A stretch of DNA of 64,000 bases from Vallitalea okinawensis (GTDB lineage Bacteria > Bacillota > Clostridia > Lachnospirales > PQDH01): positions 186,001-250,000 of the forward strand of contig NZ_PQDH01000004.1 of the NCBI RefSeq assembly GCF_002964605.1, given 5' to 3'. Below are positions 47,688 to 56,487 of the stretch, piece after piece. Numbering within the stretch: the first letter of the stretch is position 1; each line of letters starts with the position of its first letter. The notes under the pieces were generated by a model. It was not told the DNA's origin. It ran no database searches and saw nothing but the letters and a program-made list of their open reading frames with translations. The position numbers and the translations under genes were made by a program.

Positions 47688-49436
47688 ATGGTCGTTGATT
47701 CTATCAAACCATACTTGAAAAAGTATGCCTTATTCTATGTTATAGGACTGATAGGACTATTAGTTGTAGACGTGTTCCAAGTATATATACCCATGATTAT
47801 CGGGGATGCAACAGATGGTATTGCCTTAGGCTTGTATCAGCAACAGGACTTATTCAATATTATAGGTAAATTATTGCTGGTGGCACTCATCATCATTGCA
47901 GGGCGATTTACATGGCGTTATTTCGTATTCGGTACATCTAGAAAAATCGAATACCATTTAAGAAACGATTTATTTGCACATTTAGAAAAGTTATCACTTC
48001 GCTATTTTAATGAAACCAAAACTGGGGATTTGATGGCTCATGCTACTAATGACTTAAATACAATACGTATGGCTTTAGGGCAAGGTCTTTTATTTGCATT
48101 TGACTTTACCATTTTAATCACATTGGTTTTATATACCATGATCACGAAGATATCACTTGCACTAACATTAGTTGCAATTATACCCTTACCATTTATAGCT
48201 ATTGTAGGTGTGTCATTTGGAAAGGTCATGACCAAACGCTTCAAAGAAAAACAAGAGGCTTTTTCCAAGATGTCTGATCAGGTTCAAGAGAATATTTCAG
48301 GTATTCGAGTTGTTAAAGCCTTTACTCAGGAGAAACTCGAAAAAGAAGCCTTTGATGAAGTTAATCAATTTAATTTTAATAAGAATTTAAAGGTTGTTCG
48401 ATTATTTGCTATTCTTCATCCTTTTGTCACATTGATAAGTGGCTTGTGTATGTTATTAACCATTGGATATGGTGGTTATTTAACCTTGATTGCCAAGATC
48501 TCATTAGGAGATTTTATTGCTTTCACACAATACCTGATGATGTTAGTTTGGCCAATGATAGCCTTTAGTATGACCATAAATATGTTCTCACAAGGTAAGG
48601 CATCTATGGCTAGAATACAGAAGATATTTGATGAGGAACCAGAGATCTTTGATCCAGAAGATGTGAGTGACATGGATACCATAAGTGGGCATATTACAAT
48701 CAACCATCTTACTTTTGATTACCCAAATGGTGAACAAGAAGCTCTTAAAGATATTAATGCCGATATCAAAAGCGGTCAGACTATCGGGATTATTGGACGT
48801 ACTGGTAGTGGTAAGACTACCTTAGTTAACTTATTATTAAGACTTTATAATCCTAAACCAGGTGAAATTCTTGTTGATGGTGTAGATGTATTAAAGATTC
48901 CACTTAAAACATTAAGAAACCATATAGGCTATGTGCCTCAAGATAATTACTTATTCTCCAATACCATTAAGAATAATATTCTATTTGGTGCAAGACAGAA
49001 GAGTGATCAAGAAGTTGAAAGAGCTTCTGAGATGGCTGATGTCCATGAGAATATTATGGATTTCCCTAAAGGGTATGAAACCATTATCGGAGAAAGAGGA
49101 ACGACTTTATCAGGTGGACAAAAACAGCGAGTTTCTATAGCAAGAGCTTTGATAAAAGAGCCTTCTATTCTCATTTTGGATGATGCGGTTTCAGCTGTTG
49201 ATACAAAGACAGAGGAAAAAATATTAGGAGAATTGAAGCAAATACGTCAGAATAAAACAACGATAATCATTGCTCATCGTATTTCAACTATTCAACATGC
49301 GGATCATATTCTTGTTATTGATGAAGGTAAGATTATTGAAGAGGGTAACCATGAGAAGTTGGTTGCAGGGCAAGGATTTTATGCAGATATGGTTGAAAAG
49401 CAACAGCTTGAGAAGGCATTAGACGAAGAGGCGTAA
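47688..49436 (+). CDS. ABC exporter half-transporter, BmrC/YheI-like (degenerate catalytic site)
   Basis: A 582-residue type IV ABC exporter subunit: six membrane helices (1-310) then an ATPase domain. Walker A is GRTGSGKT, the signature is LSGGQKQRVSIARAL, and the H-loop is IIAHRIST. The Walker B end is LILDDAVSAVD, with Asp where the catalytic Glu normally sits, as in the degenerate-site subunit of heterodimers such as BmrC. The partner follows 12 bp downstream. Together they likely export drugs, lipids or peptides from the cytoplasm. The start follows GAGATTGAGGTGAAAAC. Confidence 0.93.
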   Translation: MVVDSIKPYLKKYALFYVIGLIGLLVVDVFQVYIPMIIGDATDGIALGLYQQQDLFNIIGKLLLVALIIIAGRFTWRYFVFGTSRKIEYHLRNDLFAHLEKLSLRYFNETKTGDLMAHATNDLNTIRMALGQGLLFAFDFTILITLVLYTMITKISLALTLVAIIPLPFIAIVGVSFGKVMTKRFKEKQEAFSKMSDQVQENISGIRVVKAFTQEKLEKEAFDEVNQFNFNKNLKVVRLFAILHPFVTLISGLCMLLTIGYGGYLTLIAKISLGDFIAFTQYLMMLVWPMIAFSMTINMFSQGKASMARIQKIFDEEPEIFDPEDVSDMDTISGHITINHLTFDYPNGEQEALKDINADIKSGQTIGIIGRTGSGKTTLVNLLLRLYNPKPGEILVDGVDVLKIPLKTLRNHIGYVPQDNYLFSNTIKNNILFGARQKSDQEVERASEMADVHENIMDFPKGYETIIGERGTTLSGGQKQRVSIARALIKEPSILILDDAVSAVDTKTEEKILGELKQIRQNKTTIIIAHRISTIQHADHILVIDEGKIIEEGNHEKLVAGQGFYADMVEKQQLEKALDEEA

Positions 49437-49448
49437 GGAGGTGTTAGA

Positions 49449-51512
49449 ATGGCACATCATCATGATGAAATTGAATATAAATCTTATGATCCGGAGATCA
49501 TGAAGCGATTAATGAGTTATGCAAAACCTTATTGGCACCTAATTGCTGTATCTGTTCTATTACTTTTATTTGCAACAGGGGTACAGCTTATTCAGCCATT
49601 GATCATCGGGTCAGCTATTGATACAGTGTTTGAAACTTATGACAAAACTTATTTGATAGAGGAACAAGGGGATATACAGGTTGAAAATCTAAATCTGACT
49701 TATATTCCTGATATTGATGAATTAAGTGGAACAGAAGATTTAGCCCAAATTGTATATGCAGGGGAGCAATACTATTTAGTTCCTCATGTTACACGAGATG
49801 AAGTATTGGAATTTAAGCAATTGAAAAGTAAGGAAAGTGAAATTGAAGTTGCTGGGGATATACTTACCATCAATAATAAGAGCTATGATGCTCTTCAGTT
49901 AAATGAAGATGCTATTGTTGCATTAAGAAAACTGGATATATCCAGTTTAATGGAATTGGTGCTCTTTTACCTTATTCTCCTTATTATAGGTATGGTTACA
50001 GGTTATTTTCAAGCAGTATTACTTCAACATACAGGACAGAAAATTATTTATAATATCAGAAATGAAGTGTTTGGTCATATAGAAAGTCGATCCATTCATT
50101 ATTTTAATAGTCATCCTGTAGGAACACTTGTAACAAGGGTTACAAATGATACGGAAACACTTAATGAGATGTACACCAGTGTTATTGCCAATTCCATTAA
50201 AAATGTGTTCTTACTTATAGGAATAGTGGCGATGATGTTTAGTTTGAATGCTAAATTGTCCGTTATTGTTCTGACCATTTTACCTGTAATTGTTATCTTA
50301 ACTTTCATTTATAAGAAGTTTTCAAGAGAGAATTACCGGGTAGTACGTACTAGATTATCTAAGATCAATGCCTTTCTATCAGAGCATATACAAGGTATGA
50401 AAATTATTCAGATTTTCTCCAAGGAAGAGGAAGTCTATGATGAATTTAAAACCATCAATAAAAAGCTTCGTCAGTCCCATATAAAAGAACTTCTTCTTTT
50501 TGGAATCTATCGACCTATGATGTACGCCCTATACATTATCGGGATATGTTTAGTCATCGGATTTGGAGGTAACGAAGTTTTAAAAGGTGCTGTGACCATT
50601 GGAACATTGGTGATTTTCTTACAGTACATTAATAAGTTCTTCCAACCTATTCAAGAACTTGCTGAACAGTTTAATATCTTACAGTCAGCCATGGCTTCTG
50701 CTGAGAAAATATTCACCGTATTAGATTCAGAAGATGCTATTGTCAATCAAGAAGAACCAAAGCCGCTTGCACAAGCAAAAGGTAAAATTGACTTCAAGAA
50801 TGTTTGGTTTGCTTATGAGGATGAAGAATGGGTACTTAGAGATGTATCTTTCTCTGTAGAACCAGGAGAAACTGTAGCCTTTGTAGGTGCGACAGGTGCA
50901 GGTAAGACATCGATACTCAATCTTATTAGTCGCTATTATGACGTTCAAAAGGGTAACATATCAGTTGATGGGGTTAATGTAAGAGATTATGATAAAGACA
51001 AGTTGAGAAAGAATATTGGTCAGATGTTACAAGATGTGTTCCTTTTTACAGGGGATATCAAAAGCAATATTCGGTTGAGGAATGAAGAGATATCCAGGGA
51101 AGATATTGAGAAGGCAGCGAAGTATGTCAATGCTGATTATTTCATTCAGAAATTGCCGGATAAGTACGATGAAAAGGTTTATGAAAGGGGTGCTACCTTA
51201 TCTGCTGGTCAGCGCCAACTATTATCCTTTGCACGTACCTTAGTTTTTGATCCATCCATACTCATTTTGGATGAAGCAACAGCTAACATTGATACAGAAA
51301 CAGAACAGTTGATTCAAGATGCTCTTGAGAAGTTGATGGAGGGGAGAACGACATTGGTAGTTGCTCACCGTTTATCAACAATACAACATGCAGATAAGAT
51401 CATTGTTCTTCATAAAGGAAAGATCCGTGAGATGGGTAACCATCAAGAGTTGTTAGCTAAAAAGGGTATTTATTATCGATTGTATCAATTACAATACCAA
51501 GATCAAGCTTAA
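49449..51512 (+). CDS. ABC exporter half-transporter, BmrD/YheH-like
   Basis: A 687-residue partner subunit. Between the first and second membrane helices there is an inserted hydrophilic domain of about 105 residues (about 57-165), as in BmrD-type proteins. The ATPase domain has Walker A GATGAGKT, Walker B LILDEATANID with the canonical Glu, and an altered signature LSAGQRQLLSFART. The Asp-bearing Walker B of the partner would pair with this altered signature to form the weak ATP site. The N-terminus is His-rich (MAHHHDE). It is translated from AAGGAGGTGTTAGA and ends at a terminator. Confidence 0.93.
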   Translation: MAHHHDEIEYKSYDPEIMKRLMSYAKPYWHLIAVSVLLLLFATGVQLIQPLIIGSAIDTVFETYDKTYLIEEQGDIQVENLNLTYIPDIDELSGTEDLAQIVYAGEQYYLVPHVTRDEVLEFKQLKSKESEIEVAGDILTINNKSYDALQLNEDAIVALRKLDISSLMELVLFYLILLIIGMVTGYFQAVLLQHTGQKIIYNIRNEVFGHIESRSIHYFNSHPVGTLVTRVTNDTETLNEMYTSVIANSIKNVFLLIGIVAMMFSLNAKLSVIVLTILPVIVILTFIYKKFSRENYRVVRTRLSKINAFLSEHIQGMKIIQIFSKEEEVYDEFKTINKKLRQSHIKELLLFGIYRPMMYALYIIGICLVIGFGGNEVLKGAVTIGTLVIFLQYINKFFQPIQELAEQFNILQSAMASAEKIFTVLDSEDAIVNQEEPKPLAQAKGKIDFKNVWFAYEDEEWVLRDVSFSVEPGETVAFVGATGAGKTSILNLISRYYDVQKGNISVDGVNVRDYDKDKLRKNIGQMLQDVFLFTGDIKSNIRLRNEEISREDIEKAAKYVNADYFIQKLPDKYDEKVYERGATLSAGQRQLLSFARTLVFDPSILILDEATANIDTETEQLIQDALEKLMEGRTTLVVAHRLSTIQHADKIIVLHKGKIREMGNHQELLAKKGIYYRLYQLQYQDQA

Positions 51513-51539
51513 AAATCAGCGTTCCCATAGGATAAAATC

Positions 51540-51565
51540 AGCGCACTAGACAAATCTAGTGCGCT
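51540..51565. terminator. Bidirectional terminator after the ABC genes
   Basis: An 11-bp stem AGCGCACTAGA/TCTAGTGCGCT between convergent genes; T-rich sequence follows on the plus strand. Confidence 0.85.
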
Positions 51566-51589
51566 ATTTCTTATCTTTAGCTTCTTATG

Positions 51590-52429
51590 TTACTCGATAA
51601 TGAACTCCTGTTGTCCCATTGCTCCTGGGGCTATTTCATATTTGGCAAAAACAACAGTTACTTGACCATCTTCATTAATGTAGAAGTTCTGGTTTTCTGC
51701 TATAGTTTGGAATCCCATATCACCTTCAAAGAATGCTTCACCTTTTGCGGTCCGCTCTTCAATCTGTTTAATAACTTCTTGATTAATATAATCAATATAG
51801 TTTTCACCGAAGAAGTCTACCAAAGTCAAAGTATTATTGGATTTCAAGTCAAGGTTATAATAAAAAGTCTCATTATATGCTGAACCTAAATTCTCACCCT
51901 TAACAATGACAAAAGATAAGAGTTCTTCTGAGGAATGTTTAACTTCGTAATCAATGAAGATTTCTACAGGTCTAAAATCTTCTTCGGTACCACCAGTTTC
52001 TAAATAAGCTTCTTTATATTCTTGGGCTCTTAACTCAGCTTCTTCTAAAACTAAATCCATCTTCTTTTGAATTTCAGTATTAACTTTTTCTTCGAAGCTT
52101 ACAGAATCCAAACCATCAACTTCAGGTATTGTCACTTCACCTTCAACAACATCACTATGAATTTCAAAATCTTTAAAGGTCAACACTTTTGCAATACTAC
52201 CGATGACAGGCACTTCACTCATAGTTTTAGCGAATACTTGACTTGAATTAAGCCCAATAGTAAAGGTTGATAAAACTAATGCACCTGTAATACTTGCAGC
52301 TATTAGAGTACGCTTACCTTTATTTGATTTTCTATCTGTATTTAAAGTTTTATCTATCATAATATTCAGCTCCTCTGGAATCTCTATATTCTTATAATAT
52401 TGTCTTGCATCTTTTAATTTATTTTCCAT
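51590..52429 (-). CDS. RsiV-like anti-sigma factor (DUF3298 domain)
   Basis: A 279-residue single-pass membrane protein. The N-terminal cytoplasmic part (1-40) should bind the sigma factor, and a membrane helix follows (RTLIAASITGALVLSTFTIG). The extracellular part resembles the DUF3298/DUF4163 region of RsiV (DFFGENYIDYINQEVIKQIEE, then YINEDGQVTVVFAKYEIAPGAMG). In Bacillus, RsiV is cleaved when lysozyme binds, releasing SigV. The sigma gene is two bases upstream in the same operon, which supports the pairing. Lysozyme as the signal is inferred from the family. Confidence 0.85.
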   Translation of the reverse strand: MENKLKDARQYYKNIEIPEELNIMIDKTLNTDRKSNKGKRTLIAASITGALVLSTFTIGLNSSQVFAKTMSEVPVIGSIAKVLTFKDFEIHSDVVEGEVTIPEVDGLDSVSFEEKVNTEIQKKMDLVLEEAELRAQEYKEAYLETGGTEEDFRPVEIFIDYEVKHSSEELLSFVIVKGENLGSAYNETFYYNLDLKSNNTLTLVDFFGENYIDYINQEVIKQIEERTAKGEAFFEGDMGFQTIAENQNFYINEDGQVTVVFAKYEIAPGAMGQQEFIIE

Positions 52430-52431
52430 GC

Positions 52432-52926
52432 TTAAATGTCCCCTTCCATAATTTTTTTTAATTTTTTTATGGCATTATATATTCGGGATTTAACAGTACT
52501 GACGTTAGTATGAAGTATAAAAGCGATATCTTCTATTTTCATATCCTCAAAGTAACGTAGTATAATAACTGATTTATGTTTGGTATCCAACTGATCCACA
52601 GCGTTATAGAGATCAAAGTTAATATCAATATGAGTGTTAACTGGGGACTCTATTTCTGGTACTTCATCAAAATAGATGATACGTTTATTCTTTCTTATAT
52701 AGGATATACTTGTGTTAACCAGTATACGATAAAACCATGTTTTGATTGATGATGAGTCCTTTAGTCTACCAGACGAAGATAAAGCCTTTAAGATGGACTC
52801 TTGAACAATATCCAGGGCACTTTCTCGATTCTTAACATAACCGTATGCTAATATGTAAAAATCATTCTGATGCTCTTTTATATAATCTACAATAAGTTGA
52901 TCATGCTTATTAGGTACTGTCGACAT
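52432..52926 (-). CDS. ECF RNA polymerase sigma factor, SigV-like
   Basis: A 164-residue extracytoplasmic-function sigma factor. Region 2 is visible (ESALDIVQESILKALSSSGR, KTWFYRILVNTSISYIRK), and region 4 as KHKSVIILRYFEDMKIEDIA then TNVSTVKSRIYNAIKKLKKI. The start follows TAAGGAGGTGCGAAACCA. Its own promoter may be autoregulated, because a CGTCTA -10-like box lies about 25 bp upstream. The anti-sigma gene follows directly. Likely control of envelope or peptidoglycan-modification genes is inferred from SigV. Confidence 0.9.
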   Translation of the reverse strand: MSTVPNKHDQLIVDYIKEHQNDFYILAYGYVKNRESALDIVQESILKALSSSGRLKDSSSIKTWFYRILVNTSISYIRKNKRIIYFDEVPEIESPVNTHIDINFDLYNAVDQLDTKHKSVIILRYFEDMKIEDIAFILHTNVSTVKSRIYNAIKKLKKIMEGDI

Positions 52927-52951
52927 TGGTTTCGCACCTCCTTACATATAA

Positions 52952-52957
52952 TAGACG
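52952..52957 (-). promoter_or_regulatory. Candidate ECF -10 element upstream of the sigma gene
   Basis: CGTCTA on the minus strand fits the -10 of SigV/SigX-type promoters. The base pattern 16 bp upstream (TAGACT) is a poor match to the TGAAAC -35, so the call is tentative. Confidence 0.4.
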
Positions 52958-53151
52958 CATGGCTAAAGAAAAAAGTCTAAAATAATTTTAAATTTTATAA
53001 GTATAGTTATTTGTCATTTTAATAAAATAATAATAGTGTGTTATAAACTTAAGAAAATAGGCAAGATTAATTAGTACTTATAGTATAGTATAAAAAACAA
53101 TGGAATACTTATTGATAAAGCAACTTATTAGCCATAATTTGAGAGATTTCA

Positions 53152-53180
53152 TTGACAAAATTATGTAATAGAATTAAGAT
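53152..53180 (+). promoter_or_regulatory. Promoter of the 5'-nucleotidase gene
   Basis: TTGACA, 17 bp, TAAGAT, about 85 bp before the start codon. The rest of the 338-bp divergent gap is AT-rich with no further feature I can support. Confidence 0.6.
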
Positions 53181-53264
53181 ATAATTGTACATGTTTAAAT
53201 ATATTTTCTATTTTAAGGAGATAGGATTTAGGCAGTATAACAAAATTTTATCGGAGGGGAAAGC

Positions 53265-55043
53265 ATGAAGTACATAATGAAAAAATTAACTAGTATGATG
53301 TTAGTTGTAGCAATGTTCTTCAGTATGACAACAGGATTAGTTTTAGCTGAAGGAGATACAACAACTACAACAACAGAAACAACAGTTACAGAGACAGCAC
53401 CAGAGGCTGTTGAGCAAGTAGAAAATGTTATTGATATCCTTTCAGTAAATGACTTCCACGGTAATGTAAAAGAAAGTGGAAAAAACATTGGTATGGCTAA
53501 AATGGTTGGCTATGTTAATGAGCAAAAGCAATTAAACCCTAACACAGTTGTTGTTGCAGCTGGTGACAGTTATCAAGGTACTGCAATTTCTAACTTAACA
53601 TTTGGTGCTCCAGTTAACGAAATGTATAAAGCTATGGGTGTAGTAGCATCCTCAGTGGGTAACCATGAATTTGACTGGGGTGTTGATAGAATTGCACAAT
53701 GGGCTGAAGAGGGTGGCTTCCCATTCTTAGCAGCGAATATTTACGATAAAGCAACAGGTGAACCAGTTTCATGGGCGCAACCTTATCTTATTCAAGAAGT
53801 AGCAGGTAAGAAAATTGCATTTATCGGATTATCAACAGTTCAAACTGCTTATCAAACAAAAGTTGAAAACGTAGCTAATTTAGAGTTCAAAACTGCTGAA
53901 GAAGCTGCAAAGATCTGGATCGATTACTTAAAAGCAGGTAATGCAGAAGAAGGTACTCCAGATGTCATCATCGCGTTAACTCACGTAGCAGCATACCAAG
54001 ATGCCTATGGAAGCGATCCCACACTACCTGTAACAGGTGAAGAAATTGAAGCTTTATGTGCAGTTGAAGGTCTTGATGCAGTTATCACTGGACACTCTCA
54101 TACAACAGTTGCTGGTTATATAAATGGTGTACCAGTAGTTCAAGCTTACAAAAATGGTCGTTCAGTTGGTAAAATCTCAATCGAGTTAAATGAAGATCAA
54201 AGCGTTAAAGCAATTACTCCATCTGTAACTGCTGTTTATAAAATATCATCTGATATTATTGAAGATGCAGATACAAAAGCAGTATATGACAAGTATGAGC
54301 AAGATTTTGAACCTATCGCTGGTGAGGTAGTAGGTCAATTAGAGGGTACTTTATCTCATGATAGAAGCGATAAAAATGTTTCAACACTTGGTTACTGGGT
54401 TTGTGATTTAATGAGAAAATCTACAGGTGTTCAAATTGGTTTAACTAATGGTGGCGGTTTAAGAAAAACTCTTGAAGAAGGTACAATCACTATGGGTGAT
54501 ATGTACGAAGTAATGCCATACGATAACAAATTAGTAACTATGGAAGTAACAGGTGCTCACTTAAAAGCTTTAGTTGATCATGGTATTGAAGCTGACTTCA
54601 TGACAGATGGTCAATTTGCTGGAGTAAAAGTTGTTTACGATCCATCAAAAGAATATGAGAACAGAATAGTTAGCATCACTTTAGAAGATGGAACGCCAAT
54701 CGATATGGATGCAACGTATACATTAGTTACAAATGACTTCATCCTAGGTGGTGGAGATAAGTATGACTTCTCAGATGCAACTAATGTAGTTGATACATTT
54801 GTTCCTATCAGAGATGAGCTTGTTAAAGCTTTCAAATCAGTAGATAAAGTGGTAGCTCCTACTGTAGATGTTATTTCAGTAGTTGAAGTTGATACTGAAA
54901 CGTATACAATTCAAGATGGCGATGTTCTTTGGAAAATCGCAGAAGCTTATGGCACATCTTATGAAACTTTAGCTGAAATGAACAGCTTAGAAAATCCTCA
55001 TATGATTTTTGTTGGTGAAACACTATTAGTTCCTGCACAATAA
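53265..55043 (+). CDS. Secreted 5'-nucleotidase/2',3'-cyclic phosphodiesterase with LysM domain
   Basis: A 592-residue exported enzyme of the UshA/YfkN class. The signal peptide (MKKLTSMMLVVAMFFSMTTG) is followed by a Thr-rich linker. The two-metal phosphoesterase domain shows DFHGN, AGDSYQGT, GNHEFDWG, ALTHV and GHSHT. The 5'-nucleotidase C-terminal domain follows (about 345-520, GLTNGGGLRK, MPYDNKL). A final LysM domain (about 545-592, YTIQDGDVLWKIAEAYG) binds peptidoglycan and holds the enzyme at the wall. It hydrolyses extracellular nucleotides to nucleosides, supplying phosphate or bases. The start follows TCGGAGGGGAAAGC. Confidence 0.94.
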   Translation: MKYIMKKLTSMMLVVAMFFSMTTGLVLAEGDTTTTTTETTVTETAPEAVEQVENVIDILSVNDFHGNVKESGKNIGMAKMVGYVNEQKQLNPNTVVVAAGDSYQGTAISNLTFGAPVNEMYKAMGVVASSVGNHEFDWGVDRIAQWAEEGGFPFLAANIYDKATGEPVSWAQPYLIQEVAGKKIAFIGLSTVQTAYQTKVENVANLEFKTAEEAAKIWIDYLKAGNAEEGTPDVIIALTHVAAYQDAYGSDPTLPVTGEEIEALCAVEGLDAVITGHSHTTVAGYINGVPVVQAYKNGRSVGKISIELNEDQSVKAITPSVTAVYKISSDIIEDADTKAVYDKYEQDFEPIAGEVVGQLEGTLSHDRSDKNVSTLGYWVCDLMRKSTGVQIGLTNGGGLRKTLEEGTITMGDMYEVMPYDNKLVTMEVTGAHLKALVDHGIEADFMTDGQFAGVKVVYDPSKEYENRIVSITLEDGTPIDMDATYTLVTNDFILGGGDKYDFSDATNVVDTFVPIRDELVKAFKSVDKVVAPTVDVISVVEVDTETYTIQDGDVLWKIAEAYGTSYETLAEMNSLENPHMIFVGETLLVPAQ

Positions 55044-55055
55044 AATCATATATGA

Positions 55056-55088
55056 AAAAGCCTTTTGCCTTCTAGGTTAAAGGCTTTT
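55056..55088 (+). terminator. Terminator of the 5'-nucleotidase gene
   Basis: A 10-bp stem AAAAGCCTTT/AAAGGCTTTT ending in T residues. Confidence 0.85.
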
Positions 55089-55168
55089 CTATTACCACCA
55101 AGAAAGGTGACTAGCGTCACATTGCAAAAAACACAGAGCTTTCCTACACAAAATAAGGAGTATTGAAC

Positions 55169-56356
55169 ATGAGACATCAACTATTAATTCTAAGTTGCAT
55201 TATGCTATTAGCTTTTACAGGTTGTACTGCATTAAAAAATGATGATATAACAGAAGATAAGAAGTATGGAAATCTTGCTGAGTATTATGAAGAAGATATG
55301 GCAGAACCAGAGTATGATGTTGTTAAAGCAAAAGTTATTCGGATAGACCTGGATGACACAAAGGAAGAACGACCTGACATCATGATTCAACAAGATATAA
55401 GATACCAGCATCTATACATACAAATTCTAGAAGGTGACCATAAGGGAGAAGAATATACTGTAAGAAATACAGTTGAAATGGTTAATCCTTATCGATTAAT
55501 TTTTGATGTAGGCGATAAAATGTATATTTATCTTTTTGAAACAGATGAAGGAAAAGTGGGAAATATCCATATTTATGAAAGATCTCGAGATGGAGCAATC
55601 CTATGGTTGGTTATAGCTTATTTAGGTATACTGGTTCTTGTCGGAGGGTTTAAAGGATTTAAAGCCGTAGTAACACTTACTTTTACTGTCTTAATGATAG
55701 GTCTGGTGATGTTACCTTTAATTTTAAATGGCTTCAACCCATTATTGGTGACTGTGGGTGTGGTTTCTGTCACGACAACATTTTCACTTATTGTTATAAG
55801 TGGTTGGAATAAGAAAACGCGTACAGCTATTTTAGGTACAATTGGAGGTGTATTGGTTGCAGCATGTGTTGCTGGAATTGTTAGTCAAGTAGCTATGCTA
55901 ACAGGTCTTGGTGATGACCAAGCTCAGATGCTGGCCTATATCCCTCAAAATAGACACCTTGATTTTAAAGGTATTTTATTAGCTGGGATTATAGTAGGTG
56001 CTCTAGGTGCAGTTATGGATGTTGCTTTATCAGTAGCTTCTGCCATGTGGGAAATCGAAGAACATTCTCCTAAGATTTCTACCAAACAATTAATTCGATC
56101 TGGGATGAATGTAGGTAAAGATATCATGGGATCTATGTCCAATACACTGATATTGGCTTATGTTGGTGGATCTATTCATTTGTTACTCCTATTTATTGCT
56201 TATAACGTATCCATAGCTGAGATTCTCAATATGGATATGATAGCATCTGAAATTGTTCGAGCTGTAGCAGGTAGTATTGGTTTAATATCAGCCATACCAC
56301 TAACAACGTGGATTGGTGGCACTTTTGGTAGAAAATCTAAGACTAAAAACAAGTAA
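55169..56356 (+). CDS. YibE/F-family membrane protein
   Basis: A 395-residue protein. A hydrophobic start with LAFTGC looks like a lipoprotein signal (weak lipobox). A soluble region follows (about 25-135, resembling an OB-type fold), then about seven membrane helices beginning with GAILWLVIAYLGILVLVGG. The YibE/F core is visible in SVTTTFSLIVISGWNKKTRTAILG and AGIIVGALGAVMDVALSVAS. The function is not established; some members have been linked to pheromone or peptide handling in lactic-acid bacteria. The ATG follows AAGGAGTATTGAAC; an in-frame TTG two codons earlier is unlikely. Confidence 0.9.
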   Translation: MRHQLLILSCIMLLAFTGCTALKNDDITEDKKYGNLAEYYEEDMAEPEYDVVKAKVIRIDLDDTKEERPDIMIQQDIRYQHLYIQILEGDHKGEEYTVRNTVEMVNPYRLIFDVGDKMYIYLFETDEGKVGNIHIYERSRDGAILWLVIAYLGILVLVGGFKGFKAVVTLTFTVLMIGLVMLPLILNGFNPLLVTVGVVSVTTTFSLIVISGWNKKTRTAILGTIGGVLVAACVAGIVSQVAMLTGLGDDQAQMLAYIPQNRHLDFKGILLAGIIVGALGAVMDVALSVASAMWEIEEHSPKISTKQLIRSGMNVGKDIMGSMSNTLILAYVGGSIHLLLLFIAYNVSIAEILNMDMIASEIVRAVAGSIGLISAIPLTTWIGGTFGRKSKTKNK

Positions 56357-56359
56357 GCT

Positions 56360-56398
56360 CAAGTCTGTAAGATAATATTTCTTACAGACTTGTTTTTT
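56360..56398 (+). terminator. Terminator of the YibE/F gene
   Basis: A 12-bp stem CAAGTCTGTAAG/CTTACAGACTTG followed by six T. Confidence 0.9.
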
Positions 56399-56487
56399 GT
56401 TGTAATATGTATAATCTTTATTGTATAATAATAATTATAAGGCCAATAAAGTACTGATTATAAATCTAGAGATAATGAGGTGATTAA

